Shown: positions 8,576 through 16,295 of the stretch, piece by piece
How positions within the stretch are numbered: position 1 is the first letter of the stretch
Layout of the letters: every line of letters starts with the position of its first letter
Source of the DNA: Paracrocinitomix sp040880585
Lineage (GTDB): Bacteria > Bacteroidota > Bacteroidia > Flavobacteriales_D > Crocinitomicaceae
Assembly: GCA_040880585.1 (NCBI GenBank)
Contig: JBBDID010000054.1
Coordinates: 12,019 to 76,018, forward strand
Direction: 5' to 3'
Length of the DNA: 64,000 nucleotides
The notes under the pieces: generated by a model
Databases searched by the model: none
Told to the model about the DNA's origin: nothing
What the model saw: only the letters and a program-made list of their open reading frames with translations
Made by a program: the position numbers and the translations under genes

Positions 8576-9570
8576 TTATCCACTTAAAAAAAACCATTGG
8601 ACCAGAAAAAGCAAATCAAATCGGGAAAGAATTAAAAGCCTTTGTTGTGGAAACAGCTGATCAATTTGTTTTGATCACCTCCTCCGGTTTAAAAGAAGTA
8701 GATGCTAAATACAATGAGCATATTCTGGAGCGTTATGTCTTTGACAATGATATGCAACTTGCCTCCAAAAAGTATTTGAATACAACTCGTGAAGTGACGA
8801 TTGGAAATGTAACAATCGGTGGTGAAACCAATAACACACTTGTCGTTGCCGGACCTTGCTCAGTAGAATCAGAAGAGCAAATTCAACAATCTTCTCAGCT
8901 TCTTAAAAAAATGAACTTAACTACTCTGAGGGGAGGCTGTTATAAACCACGGACTTCACCATATAGCTTTCAGGGCTTGGGGTTGGAAGGGTTAAAATTG
9001 CTCCGAAAAATGAAGGAGGAGCACGGTCTTAATATCATTACAGAAGTACGGGATGCTACGCATATTGATGAAGTAATTGAGTATTCAGATGTGATTCAGG
9101 TAGGTGCAAAAGCCATGTATGATCAGGGGATTTTACGGGCTTGCGCAAAAACCAGAAAACCTGTATTGATCAAACGTGGTTTCGGTTCAACTTTGCAAGA
9201 GTTTGTTCAATGTGCAGAATTCGTGCTTTCAGGCGGGAATAACAATGTGATGCTCTGCGAACGAGGGATTAGAACGTTTGAAACCAAAACTCGGTTTACC
9301 TTAGATTTATGTGGCGTTGCTTACTTGAAAGAACACACTAATTTACCCGTTATTTTGGATCCTTCCCACGCAATGGGTCATGCTTACGGGGTTCCTGACT
9401 TAACCAGAGCTTGTGTCGCTATGGGAATTGATGGGTTATTGATTGAAGTTCACCCCAACCGGAAAGTGGCAAAGTCAGATGCCGCCCAACAATTAACACA
9501 TGAAGAATTTGAGACGCTTTTCAATTCACTTTCTCCTATTGCAACAGCTGTTGGACGTAAAATTGTGTAA
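8572..9570 (+). CDS. aroF: 3-deoxy-7-phosphoheptulonate (DAHP) synthase, type I-beta
   Basis: A 332-residue enzyme condensing phosphoenolpyruvate with erythrose 4-phosphate in the first step of the shikimate pathway. The first 80 or so residues form the ferredoxin-like regulatory domain seen in the Thermotoga-type enzyme. The catalytic barrel has AGPCSVES (93-100), GGCYKPRTSPYSFQG (121-135), CERG, and LDPSHAMG with the metal-binding His. The KPRTS signature points to DAHP synthase rather than the related Kdo-8-phosphate synthase, which has KANRSS. Its ATG overlaps the stop of the RPE-CBS gene (ATGA). The neighbouring KdsC-like phosphatase makes an ulosonic-acid role worth considering. Confidence 0.88.
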   Translation: MIIHLKKTIGPEKANQIGKELKAFVVETADQFVLITSSGLKEVDAKYNEHILERYVFDNDMQLASKKYLNTTREVTIGNVTIGGETNNTLVVAGPCSVESEEQIQQSSQLLKKMNLTTLRGGCYKPRTSPYSFQGLGLEGLKLLRKMKEEHGLNIITEVRDATHIDEVIEYSDVIQVGAKAMYDQGILRACAKTRKPVLIKRGFGSTLQEFVQCAEFVLSGGNNNVMLCERGIRTFETKTRFTLDLCGVAYLKEHTNLPVILDPSHAMGHAYGVPDLTRACVAMGIDGLLIEVHPNRKVAKSDAAQQLTHEEFETLFNSLSPIATAVGRKIV

Positions 9571-9599
9571 AAAGCTGTACTTTAATTGAAAATTTAGGT

Positions 9600-10265
9600 A
9601 TGAATACTTACAACACCAACATACAGCACTTGCTTAACCGGCAGGAAACGACTATTACTGAATTTGAAAGTATTATTCATATTCCGAAAGTAAGAATCAT
9701 GGATCCAACCATACCGGAATTGATCCGAATCGCCGAATACTTCAACCTCCCCATGGATGTACTTGTATTGAAGGATTTACGATTACTCCAGCAAGTAGAT
9801 GCTTCGCAGTTTAAGCTGATTATCCTGGATGTAGATGGCACCATGACAGATGGCGGAATGTATTTTACTGAGTTTGGCGATCAAATTAAAAAATACAATT
9901 CCAAGGATGGTTTAGCGATCAAAAGGAAGATCAGAGAAGGTGTGCATTTTGGAATTATTTCTCACGGAAAAAAACTCAAAGTAGTGCAAGATCGTGCTGA
10001 TCTACTGGGTATCCAACACGTATATGTCGGAGATGAAGTCAAATCGATCGTTTTAAAAAAATGGCTGAATGAGTTGAAAATAAAACTGCATGAAGTTGCT
10101 TATGTGGGAGATGATCTCAATGACCTTGAAATTATTGAACAAGTAGGTAAATCAGCCTGCCCGGCAGATGCAGTGAATGCAGTGAAGCGAAAAGTCGATA
10201 TCGTTTTGAGAAAAGACGGCGGAAGAGGTTGTGTCAGAGAGTTTATTGATGAATGGCTGAGTTAA
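9600..10265 (+). CDS. KdsC-like HAD phosphatase with N-terminal HTH-like region
   Basis: A 221-residue protein. Residues 1-60 resemble the end of an Xre-type helix-turn-helix (IPELIRIAEYFNLPMDVLVL). Residues 72-221 are a C0-type HAD phosphatase close to Kdo-8-phosphate phosphatase: motif I LDVDGTMTDG, motif II IISHGKK, motif IV VGDDLNDLE, and the characteristic C-terminal GGRGCVREF. KdsC-family enzymes hydrolyse phosphorylated nonulosonates such as Kdo-8-P. The HTH-like extension is unusual compared with the roughly 170-180-residue single-domain enzyme. It lies 29 nt after aroF and overlaps miaA by 13 bp. Confidence 0.8.
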   Translation: MNTYNTNIQHLLNRQETTITEFESIIHIPKVRIMDPTIPELIRIAEYFNLPMDVLVLKDLRLLQQVDASQFKLIILDVDGTMTDGGMYFTEFGDQIKKYNSKDGLAIKRKIREGVHFGIISHGKKLKVVQDRADLLGIQHVYVGDEVKSIVLKKWLNELKIKLHEVAYVGDDLNDLEIIEQVGKSACPADAVNAVKRKVDIVLRKDGGRGCVREFIDEWLS

Positions 10266-11176
10266 CCCCACCCACTAAAAAAACACTGATTGTGATTTCA
10301 GGTCCCACGGCTGTGGGAAAAACAAGGCTAAGTATCCAATTGGCAAAACATTTTAAATGCCCCATTCTTTCTTATGACTCCCGGCAATTTTACCATGAGA
10401 TGACCATTGGCACTGCCAAACCCTCTGTAGAAGAATTAGCTCAGGCAGAACATCACTTTATCAATTCCCGATCAATAAAAGAACTGTATACAGCCGGAAT
10501 GTATGAACAAGATGCGGTTTCACTCTTGCATGAGTTGTTCAAGACGCACGATTATTGTATAGCCGTAGGAGGAAGCGGACTGTATATTGACGCCTTGTGC
10601 TACGGAATTGACGATATCCCCTCCGACCCCGGTATTCGTAAAAAACTGGCTGATCGGTGGAAAAATGAAGGATTAGAAGCACTGCAAGAAGAAGTGCGAA
10701 AAATCGATCCCGATTATTACGAAAGTGCCGACATGAAAAATCCGCGAAGGGTGATGCGCGCATTAGAAGTGTATGAAATTACTGGAAAAACGTATACTTC
10801 TTATAGAACCCGTCCCCAAAAAGAGCGAAATTTTAATAGCATCCGGATTGGATTAGAAATGGAGCAGGAAAAGTTATACAAACGTGTCGATCACAGAGTC
10901 GATCAAATGATTCAAAAAGGACTGCTGGAAGAAGTAAAAAATTTACTTCCACACAAACATCTAAAAGCACTTAAAACCGTTGGGTATAGGGAGTTGATCG
11001 ATTATTTTGAAGAAAAAACTGATTTGAACACAGCCGTTGAACTCGTTAAAAGAAACAGCCGTAGATTTGCCAGAAAGCAGTACACCTGGTTCAGAAAAAA
11101 CAAAGCCATAAAATGGTTTCAATCAACAGATGAAGAAGCCGTTATTAATTATTTAGAATCAATTAAATCAAAATAA
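10253..11176 (+). CDS. miaA: tRNA dimethylallyltransferase
   Basis: A 307-residue enzyme that transfers a dimethylallyl group to A37 of tRNAs reading UNN codons. The P-loop GPTAVGKT is at residues 17-24, followed by DSRQFYHEMTIGTAKP, GGSGLYIDAL, and the C-terminal QYTWFRKN motif. Length and motifs fit MiaA. The start overlaps the kdsC-like gene by 13 bp, making it the last gene of the 7.2-11.2 kb operon. Confidence 0.95.
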   Translation: MAELTPPTKKTLIVISGPTAVGKTRLSIQLAKHFKCPILSYDSRQFYHEMTIGTAKPSVEELAQAEHHFINSRSIKELYTAGMYEQDAVSLLHELFKTHDYCIAVGGSGLYIDALCYGIDDIPSDPGIRKKLADRWKNEGLEALQEEVRKIDPDYYESADMKNPRRVMRALEVYEITGKTYTSYRTRPQKERNFNSIRIGLEMEQEKLYKRVDHRVDQMIQKGLLEEVKNLLPHKHLKALKTVGYRELIDYFEEKTDLNTAVELVKRNSRRFARKQYTWFRKNKAIKWFQSTDEEAVINYLESIKSK

Positions 11177-11200
11177 ATTTCTGAATTTGAACAGAAATTA

Positions 11201-11208
11201 TAAATTTG
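11201..11208 (+). promoter_or_regulatory. -7 promoter element upstream of the PUR gene
   Basis: TAAATTTG matches TAnnTTTG 26 nt before the ATG at 11235. No well-spaced TTG box is visible, so only the -7 element is called. Confidence 0.45.
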
Positions 11209-11234
11209 TGTATCTATAAATTAAAAAGGGAAAG

Positions 11235-11555
11235 ATGAACGAGCGAAATGATGAAGTTTTTTCAAAGCGGGTGAAAGCCGGAAAAAGAACCTATTTTTTT
11301 GATGTTAAAACAACTAGAGGAAAAGATTTGTATTTAACCATCACAGAGAGTAAGCGTGTGGGAGATTATGACGGTAAGCCTGAGTATGAAAAGCATAAAA
11401 TATTTTTGTACAAAGAAGACTTCGAAAAATTTGGGGAAGGAATGACTGAAGCCCTGGATAAGATCAAAGAACTGTGGGACAGTGGGGATTATAAAACCCC
11501 GGATAGTGAAGAAGAAACTTCAGAAACAAAAGAAGTGACTTTTGAACAACTGTAG
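11235..11555 (+). CDS. PUR-type (DUF3276) nucleic-acid-binding protein
   Basis: A 106-residue protein with FSKRVKAGKRTYFFDVKTT and the DLYLTITESKR core typical of the Bacteroidota DUF3276 family, which has the fold of the Pur-alpha repeat and binds single-stranded nucleic acid. An acidic tail (PDSEEETSET) follows the domain. These proteins are nearly universal in the phylum; the target is not established. It is monocistronic, with a -7 box upstream and a strong terminator 20 nt after the stop. Confidence 0.85.
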   Translation: MNERNDEVFSKRVKAGKRTYFFDVKTTRGKDLYLTITESKRVGDYDGKPEYEKHKIFLYKEDFEKFGEGMTEALDKIKELWDSGDYKTPDSEEETSETKEVTFEQL

Positions 11556-11574
11556 ACAGTAAGAAAGAAATTAT

Positions 11575-11615
11575 AAAGCCCGATTTTAGCAAAAGCAGAA
11601 ATCGGGCTTTTTTTT
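11575..11615 (+). terminator. Rho-independent terminator of the PUR gene
   Basis: AAAGCCCGATTT pairs perfectly with AAATCGGGCTTT across a 12-nt loop and runs straight into a T-tract, just after the stop at 11555. Confidence 0.92.
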
Positions 11616-11640
11616 ATGGAAATTGATTCAATCGACTCAA

Positions 11641-11808
11641 TGAGCTTGTCAAAAGTCGGCAGGGAAATTTCGAGCGTGAAGGCTTGTGTTTACTGGCAAG
11701 ACTCCATTTTTCTTGCATCCCCTCAGGCGGACGGAAGAAAAATTAGCCGAAGTCCAGTAGACACAATGCTTTGCGCGTAGGTTTTCTTGTCGATTTTTGA
11801 CAAGCTCA
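11641..11808. repeat. 168-bp foldback element with 14-bp terminal inverted repeats (MITE-like)
   Basis: The ends TGAGCTTGTCAAAA (11641-11654) and TTTTGACAAGCTCA (11795-11808) are perfect inverted repeats. Much of the interior is also self-complementary, for example ATTTTTCTT at 11706 with AAGAAAAAT at 11735 and the GTGTTTACTGG / CCAGTAGACAC pair, all centred on about 11724.5. It has no coding capacity. The shape suggests a non-autonomous foldback or MITE element between the PUR terminator and the mtaB promoter. No clear target-site duplication was seen. Confidence 0.7.
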
Positions 11809-11828
11809 ATATCATAGTTCACATTTTC

Positions 11829-11836
11829 TATCTTTG
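11829..11836 (+). promoter_or_regulatory. -7 promoter element abutting mtaB
   Basis: TATCTTTG matches TAnnTTTG and ends only 5 nt before the mtaB ATG at 11842. Transcription would start at or next to the initiation codon. Confidence 0.55.
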
Positions 11837-11841
11837 CAGGC

Positions 11842-13158
11842 ATGAGTCAGTATAAAAAAGTTGCTTTCTATACCTTGGGCTGCAAATTGAATTTTTCAGA
11901 GACCTCTACCATTGCCAGAAATTTTGAGAATCAAGGCTTCGCTAAGGTTGATTTCAACGATTCACCGGATATTGTTGTGATTAACACTTGTTCTGTTACC
12001 GAAAATGCAGATAAAAAGTGTCGATCAGTTGTGAGGAGAGCCCTAAAATCAAACCCTGGTGCCTTTATCACCTTGATTGGCTGTTATGCACAGTTAAAAC
12101 CCTCTGAAATTGCAGAAATACCGGGAGTAGATCTGGTACTGGGTGCCAATGAGAAATTCAATATCCTCGATCATGTTGAGCAACTAGAGAAAAATGAATC
12201 CACCAAAGTCGCTGCTAACAACATTAAAGAAACTAACACTTTTGTTCCTTCTTATAGTTTAGGAGATCGCACCCGTTCATTTTTGAAAATACAGGATGGA
12301 TGTGATTATTTCTGTTCTTTTTGTACCATTCCACTGGCCAGAGGAAAGAGCCGAAATGCCTCTATTGCTGACACCGTATTACAAGCTAAGGAATTGGCAG
12401 AAACTGCTGTTCGTGAAGTGGTGTTAACCGGTGTAAATATTGGTGATTTTGGTCAGGGAGAAGGTGAAAATTTCTATCAGTTGATTCAGGAATTGGATAA
12501 AATTAACGGAATCGATCGCTGGCGAATTTCTTCTATTGAACCCAATCTGCTCAGCAATGAAATTATCGCTTTTGTAGCTGAATCAAAGCACTTTGTCCCC
12601 CACTTCCACATTCCTTTGCAATCGGGATCTGACAAGCTGCTAAAGGCTATGCGAAGAAAATACCTTACTGAATTATACAGTGATCGCATTGCTACTATTA
12701 AAAAACTTATGCCGGATGCCTGTATAGGAGTGGATGTCATTATTGGGTTTCCGGGTGAAACTGAGACCGAATTTATGGATACAGTCAATTTTATCAAAGA
12801 TCTGGATATCTCTTATCTACATGTTTTTACCTATAGTGAAAGGGCAAATACAACGGCAAGAAAAATGCCTGAAGCGGTTCCGCTCAATATTCGAAGAGAA
12901 AGAAGTAAACAACTTCAGATTTTATCTGAGAAAAAAAGGCGATTATTCTATGAAACGCAATTAGGCAAGCAAAAAGATGTACTGTTTGAGTCTGAAGAAC
13001 ATGATGGGATGTTACATGGGTTTACAGAAAACTATGTCAAAGTAAAAACCACTTACTCCCCTGAATTAATCAACACAATTGTTCGGGTAAATCTTGAAGA
13101 AATAGATCGGGACGGGTTGGTTAAAGTAAAGCTTTTGTCAAAACAGTTAATCTATTGA
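11842..13158 (+). CDS. mtaB: tRNA t6A37 methylthiotransferase MtaB
   Basis: A 438-residue radical-SAM methylthiotransferase that converts t6A37 to ms2t6A in tRNA. The N-terminal UPF0004 domain has cluster-binding Cys14, Cys50 and Cys81. The radical-SAM motif is GCDYFCSFC (Cys154, 158, 161), and a TRAM-like C-terminus completes the protein. The TLGCKLNFSE start and DGCDYFCSFCTIP place it in the MtaB branch rather than MiaB or RimO. The next gene starts within its stop codon (TTGA overlap). Confidence 0.92.
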   Translation: MSQYKKVAFYTLGCKLNFSETSTIARNFENQGFAKVDFNDSPDIVVINTCSVTENADKKCRSVVRRALKSNPGAFITLIGCYAQLKPSEIAEIPGVDLVLGANEKFNILDHVEQLEKNESTKVAANNIKETNTFVPSYSLGDRTRSFLKIQDGCDYFCSFCTIPLARGKSRNASIADTVLQAKELAETAVREVVLTGVNIGDFGQGEGENFYQLIQELDKINGIDRWRISSIEPNLLSNEIIAFVAESKHFVPHFHIPLQSGSDKLLKAMRRKYLTELYSDRIATIKKLMPDACIGVDVIIGFPGETETEFMDTVNFIKDLDISYLHVFTYSERANTTARKMPEAVPLNIRRERSKQLQILSEKKRRLFYETQLGKQKDVLFESEEHDGMLHGFTENYVKVKTTYSPELINTIVRVNLEEIDRDGLVKVKLLSKQLIY

Positions 13159-14195
13159 AATACAACATTATTATATTGCTCATTTTGTCGTCTTTTTTTT
13201 CTTTTTCACAAGAGACTATAAAAGGATCAGACACCCTTTTTCTGGATGCTAAATGGCAGGAGACTGAGAAAAGGGAAGATGCCTTCTACTACCGTGAAAC
13301 ATCTTTTAATCCGGATGATTCTATCCTATTTGTATATGATTATTATCTAGATTCCCAAAGCATTCAAATGAAAGGCGGTTATCACAAAGAAATGAAGCCG
13401 TTCAATCAACATGGACGTTTTGAGTTTTATTATCCAACAGGAACTTTGAAAGCCGTGTACAACTATCACTACGGTCTCAAACATGGTAAATTGCAAAAAT
13501 ACTATGAAAACGGAGAGTTGATGTCAGAAGTAAATTACGACATGGGCACTCAGGTAGATACTATTAAAACCTACTTTAAAAATGGACAACTCCACAAAGT
13601 TGAACTCATAAACCCTGATTTCTCCGAGAAAAATCCCTCTGATAAATTTAAAAGAACTATACTGCTAACTGCTTATGATAAAAACGGTATTATTCAGGTC
13701 AAAAATGGCAATGGAATCTATACCTCTTATTTTCTTTCGGGACGCAGGAAAGAAGTTATTCAGTATGAAAATGGATTCATTCACGGAAAGTGGATTCAAT
13801 ATACAGGGGTAAGAAAGAGGGTATCTTCAATAATGACCTTCAAAAAAGGACGATTTATAAAGGGGCAATTGCGGGATAATGGCAAAAAGGATGTTTTTAG
13901 CTCACTCAGTAGAGATGCCTATTTCCCAACCGGATTGAGGGGTTTGGATAAATTCATTCAACAGAATACAGGAAATTGCAAGGATGGATTTCAAAATGAA
14001 ATATTGGTATTGATCCATATTTCAACCGAAGGACAAGTAAGCTTAGAGCAAATTATAGCGGGAAATGCAAATGCCTGTCAGTTAGAAGAGCTACAAACCC
14101 TGATCACTTATATGCCACACTGGATTCCGGCAGCATTTGATGGTAAATATGTAGAAGGCAGTCAAATTCTGCGAATCGACTATACTCAACCCTAA
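13155..14195 (+). CDS. Secreted MORN-like repeat protein with a TonB-C-like end
   Basis: A 346-residue exported protein with signal peptide at residues 1-19 (ILLILSSFFSFSQ). The middle carries YwqK/MORN_2-type repeats (GRFEFYYPTGTLKAVYNY, GKLQKYYENGELMSEVNY, GNGIYTSYFLSGRRKEVIQY). The last 90 residues look like the TonB C-terminal-like domain of many Bacteroidota periplasmic proteins. MORN_2 repeats often occur in T6SS- or toxin-linked antitoxin-like proteins, but no partner is nearby. The start is TTG at 13155, overlapping the mtaB stop. Function unknown. Confidence 0.75.
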   Translation: MKYNIIILLILSSFFSFSQETIKGSDTLFLDAKWQETEKREDAFYYRETSFNPDDSILFVYDYYLDSQSIQMKGGYHKEMKPFNQHGRFEFYYPTGTLKAVYNYHYGLKHGKLQKYYENGELMSEVNYDMGTQVDTIKTYFKNGQLHKVELINPDFSEKNPSDKFKRTILLTAYDKNGIIQVKNGNGIYTSYFLSGRRKEVIQYENGFIHGKWIQYTGVRKRVSSIMTFKKGRFIKGQLRDNGKKDVFSSLSRDAYFPTGLRGLDKFIQQNTGNCKDGFQNEILVLIHISTEGQVSLEQIIAGNANACQLEELQTLITYMPHWIPAAFDGKYVEGSQILRIDYTQP

Positions 14196-14265
14196 AAAAA
14201 TGTCCGCATCTATTTTTAGTGGATAGGAAGTTTTTCTTTAATTTAACAAAGGTGATCAGGGAAAA

Positions 14266-14346
14266 TCTGCGGGCATAATGAAAAATATATCTCCCGCAGA
14301 CGCCGCAGTGAGCGATAGCCGAATTGACTCGCAGATATTCGCAGAA
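14266..14346. repeat. Intergenic G+C-richer repeat with inverted repeat
   Basis: TCTGCGGG (14266-14273) and CCCGCAGA (14293-14300) form an inverted repeat, followed by GCAGATATTCGCAGA-type sequence. The stretch is richer in G and C than its surroundings and has no ORF. It resembles degenerate interspersed repeats common between Bacteroidota genes. The rest of the 14196-14476 gap holds only the terminator listed separately. Confidence 0.45.
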
Positions 14347-14422
14347 AGGTTTTGCAAATTATTTCCTCACAAACTCAAAAAACTCACCGTTTAGTATTCC
14401 TTAATCGGTGTTCGAGATCCAA

Positions 14423-14453
14423 AAAAACCTTCTACCAATTGGTGAAGGTTTTT
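14423..14453. terminator. Bidirectional terminator between convergent genes
   Basis: AAAAACCTTC-t-ACC and GGT-GAAGGTTTTT form a stem with an AATT loop and one bulged T, with A- and T-tracts on the two sides. It lies between the MORN-repeat gene and rocD, which converge here, and could serve both. Confidence 0.8.
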
Positions 14454-14476
14454 CTATGTTCTTGATAAAAATCAGT

Positions 14477-15718
14477 TTATTTTTCGAAATCGGAAATCGC
14501 TTTCTCAATAATGGCAACACACTCTAACAGTTGCTCCTTATTCATTACCAAAGGCGGTGCAAATCGAATAATATTCCCATGTGTTGGCTTGGCCAACAAG
14601 CCGTTGTCTTTTAGTTTCATACAAATATCCCAGGCTGTAGAACTGTCTGGGGAATCGTTGATAACAATAGCATTTAACAAACCTTTTCCACGCACTAACT
14701 TCAATATCTCATATTTGTCTGCAAGCTTTTGTAATTCCGCCCTGAAAAGCTGTCCCAATTGCTCTGCATTTTCAGCTAAATGCTCATTTTTTATTACTTC
14801 CAAGGCTGCCATTGCCACTGCTCCGGCTACCGGATTACCACCAAAGGTAGAGCCATGTTGACCGGGCTTGATGACCATCATTATTTCGTTATTTGCTAAA
14901 ACAGCAGATACAGGATAGGCGCCTCCTGAAAGTGCTTTTCCTAAAATTAAAATGTCCGGTTTTACATTCTCGTGATCTACCGCCAACAATTTACCTGTTC
15001 TGGCAATTCCTGTTTGTACTTCATCTGCAATGAACAATACATTTTTAGATGCGCACAATGCTTTTGCTTTTGATAAATATCCTTCAGAAGGCACATAAAC
15101 ACCCGCTTCACCCTGAATCGGTTCTACTAGAAATCCGGCTACATTATTTTCTTTCAATGCAGCTTCTAAAGCTGAAATATCATCATAAGGAATCTTTATA
15201 AAGCCCGGGGTATATGGGCCGAAATTTTTTCTGGCTGTTTCATCATTTGAAAAAGAGATGATCGTTGTCGTTCTACCGTGAAAATTGTTCTCACAAACAA
15301 TGATTTTAGCCTCATTTTCCGGAATCCCCCTTTTCTCATACCCCCATTTTCTGCAAATTTTAATGGCTGTCTCTACCGCTTCTGCTCCTGTATTCATGGG
15401 AAGTACCTTGTCAAATTGAAAATATTCGGTAATGTACTTTTCATATTGACCCAGCACATCATTGTGAAAAGCCCGTGATGTCAAGGCTAATTTTCTTGAC
15501 TGCTCTATCATTGCATCCACAATCTTTGGATGACAGTGACCTTGATTCACCGCTGAATAGGCAGATAAGAAATCATAATACTTTTTACCTTCTACATCCC
15601 ATACATACACCCCTTCTCCACGCTCTAATACAACCGGTAAGGGATGATAATTGTGAGCTCCGTGTTTATCTTCCATTTGAATCAGTGCTTTAGAAGATAG
15701 CTTTTCCATAGTTTCCAT
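14477..15718 (-). CDS. rocD: Ornithine aminotransferase
   Basis: A 413-residue class III PLP-dependent aminotransferase that converts ornithine and 2-oxoglutarate to glutamate-5-semialdehyde and glutamate. AYSAVNQGHCHPKI, NTGAEAVETAIK, NFHGRTTTIISFS and the PLP-lysine motif LILGKALSGGAYPVSAV are diagnostic of ornithine--oxo-acid transaminase. The ATG at 15718 (METMEKLS) or 15709 is preferred over 15769, whose extension is not typical of the family. A -7 box sits about 110 nt upstream. It is monocistronic and ends at the bidirectional terminator. Confidence 0.93.
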   Translation of the reverse strand: METMEKLSSKALIQMEDKHGAHNYHPLPVVLERGEGVYVWDVEGKKYYDFLSAYSAVNQGHCHPKIVDAMIEQSRKLALTSRAFHNDVLGQYEKYITEYFQFDKVLPMNTGAEAVETAIKICRKWGYEKRGIPENEAKIIVCENNFHGRTTTIISFSNDETARKNFGPYTPGFIKIPYDDISALEAALKENNVAGFLVEPIQGEAGVYVPSEGYLSKAKALCASKNVLFIADEVQTGIARTGKLLAVDHENVKPDILILGKALSGGAYPVSAVLANNEIMMVIKPGQHGSTFGGNPVAGAVAMAALEVIKNEHLAENAEQLGQLFRAELQKLADKYEILKLVRGKGLLNAIVINDSPDSSTAWDICMKLKDNGLLAKPTHGNIIRFAPPLVMNKEQLLECVAIIEKAISDFEK

Positions 15719-15827
15719 AATTAAAAATTTGTGGTTAATAAAAACAGGCTCGTCACGGAGAGTGCCCATCCTTTCCTCATTTCAGCAATTATTCAGCTGT
15801 CAGTGGAGAGAAATCATCCTTGTCTTG

Positions 15828-15835
15828 CAAATATA
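15828..15835 (-). promoter_or_regulatory. -7 promoter element for rocD
   Basis: Reading the minus strand, 15835-15828 is TATATTTG, matching TAnnTTTG. It would give a leader of about 100 nt. No TTG at the expected distance was seen. Confidence 0.4.
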
Positions 15836-15880
15836 CAAAGGTTTCAGGATATTTTTATACCTTAGAATAAAAATCAAGCT

Positions 15881-16288
15881 ATGAGAACATTTAGTATATT
15901 ACTTTTTTTAATGATTGGCTTTACTGCAAACGCTCAAAAACTTCAAAACGGTTCTTATTCCACCGTCGGATATATCAATTCAGACGGAAAGGTACAAAAC
16001 AGTTCTTATTCCACAATTGGTTATATCAATGATGACGGAAAAGTGCAGAACGGATCTTATTCTACGATCGGCTACATTAATGACGACGGAAAAGTGCAAA
16101 ACAGCTCCTACTCTACCATTGGCTATATTAATTCAGACGGTAAAATTCAAAATGGCAGTTACTCAACTATCGGTTATATAGAGAATGGCAAAGTTCAAAA
16201 CAGCAGTTACAGTACAATTGGGTACTATGATGAAAGTATCCCTGTTGAATATGTTGCTGCGTTCTTTTTCTTTTTTTTCAATAAATAA
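15881..16288 (+). CDS. Secreted YSTIGY-repeat protein (beta-flower-like)
   Basis: A 135-residue protein with signal peptide (residues 1-19, ending TANAQ) and six tandem 16-17-residue units of the form QNSSYSTIGYINDDGKV at residues 22-119. Such YSTIGY repeats occur in small secreted Bacteroidota proteins annotated as five-fold beta-flower proteins. The third position of successive units alternates strictly G, S, G, S, G, S. The C-terminus is an odd run of six Phe (AAFFFFFFNK). Length and in-frame period (51 bp, one 48 bp) argue for a real coding repeat. The function is unknown. Confidence 0.75.
   Translation: MRTFSILLFLMIGFTANAQKLQNGSYSTVGYINSDGKVQNSSYSTIGYINDDGKVQNGSYSTIGYINDDGKVQNSSYSTIGYINSDGKIQNGSYSTIGYIENGKVQNSSYSTIGYYDESIPVEYVAAFFFFFFNK
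15944..16237 (+). repeat. Six in-frame tandem repeats (about 51 bp)
   Basis: Six adjacent 48-51-bp units encode QN(G/S)SYST(I/V)GYI... in one reading frame. Synonymous sites differ between units, so the repeat is old and kept at protein level. Confidence 0.85.
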
Positions 16289-16295
16289 ATAGTTC

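Noticed and set aside
8572..9570. Kdo-8-phosphate synthase (kdsA) because of the adjacent KdsC-like gene
   Set aside because: The protein has the KPRTS signature and N-terminal regulatory domain of type I-beta DAHP synthase, not the KANRSS motif of KdsA.
14401..14422. Possible tRNA-like TTCGAGATCC word
   Set aside because: No cloverleaf arms can be formed around it, and it adjoins a terminator.
15944..16237. CRISPR-like array of regular repeats
   Set aside because: The repeats are contiguous without spacers, stay in one reading frame and belong to a signal-peptide-bearing protein.
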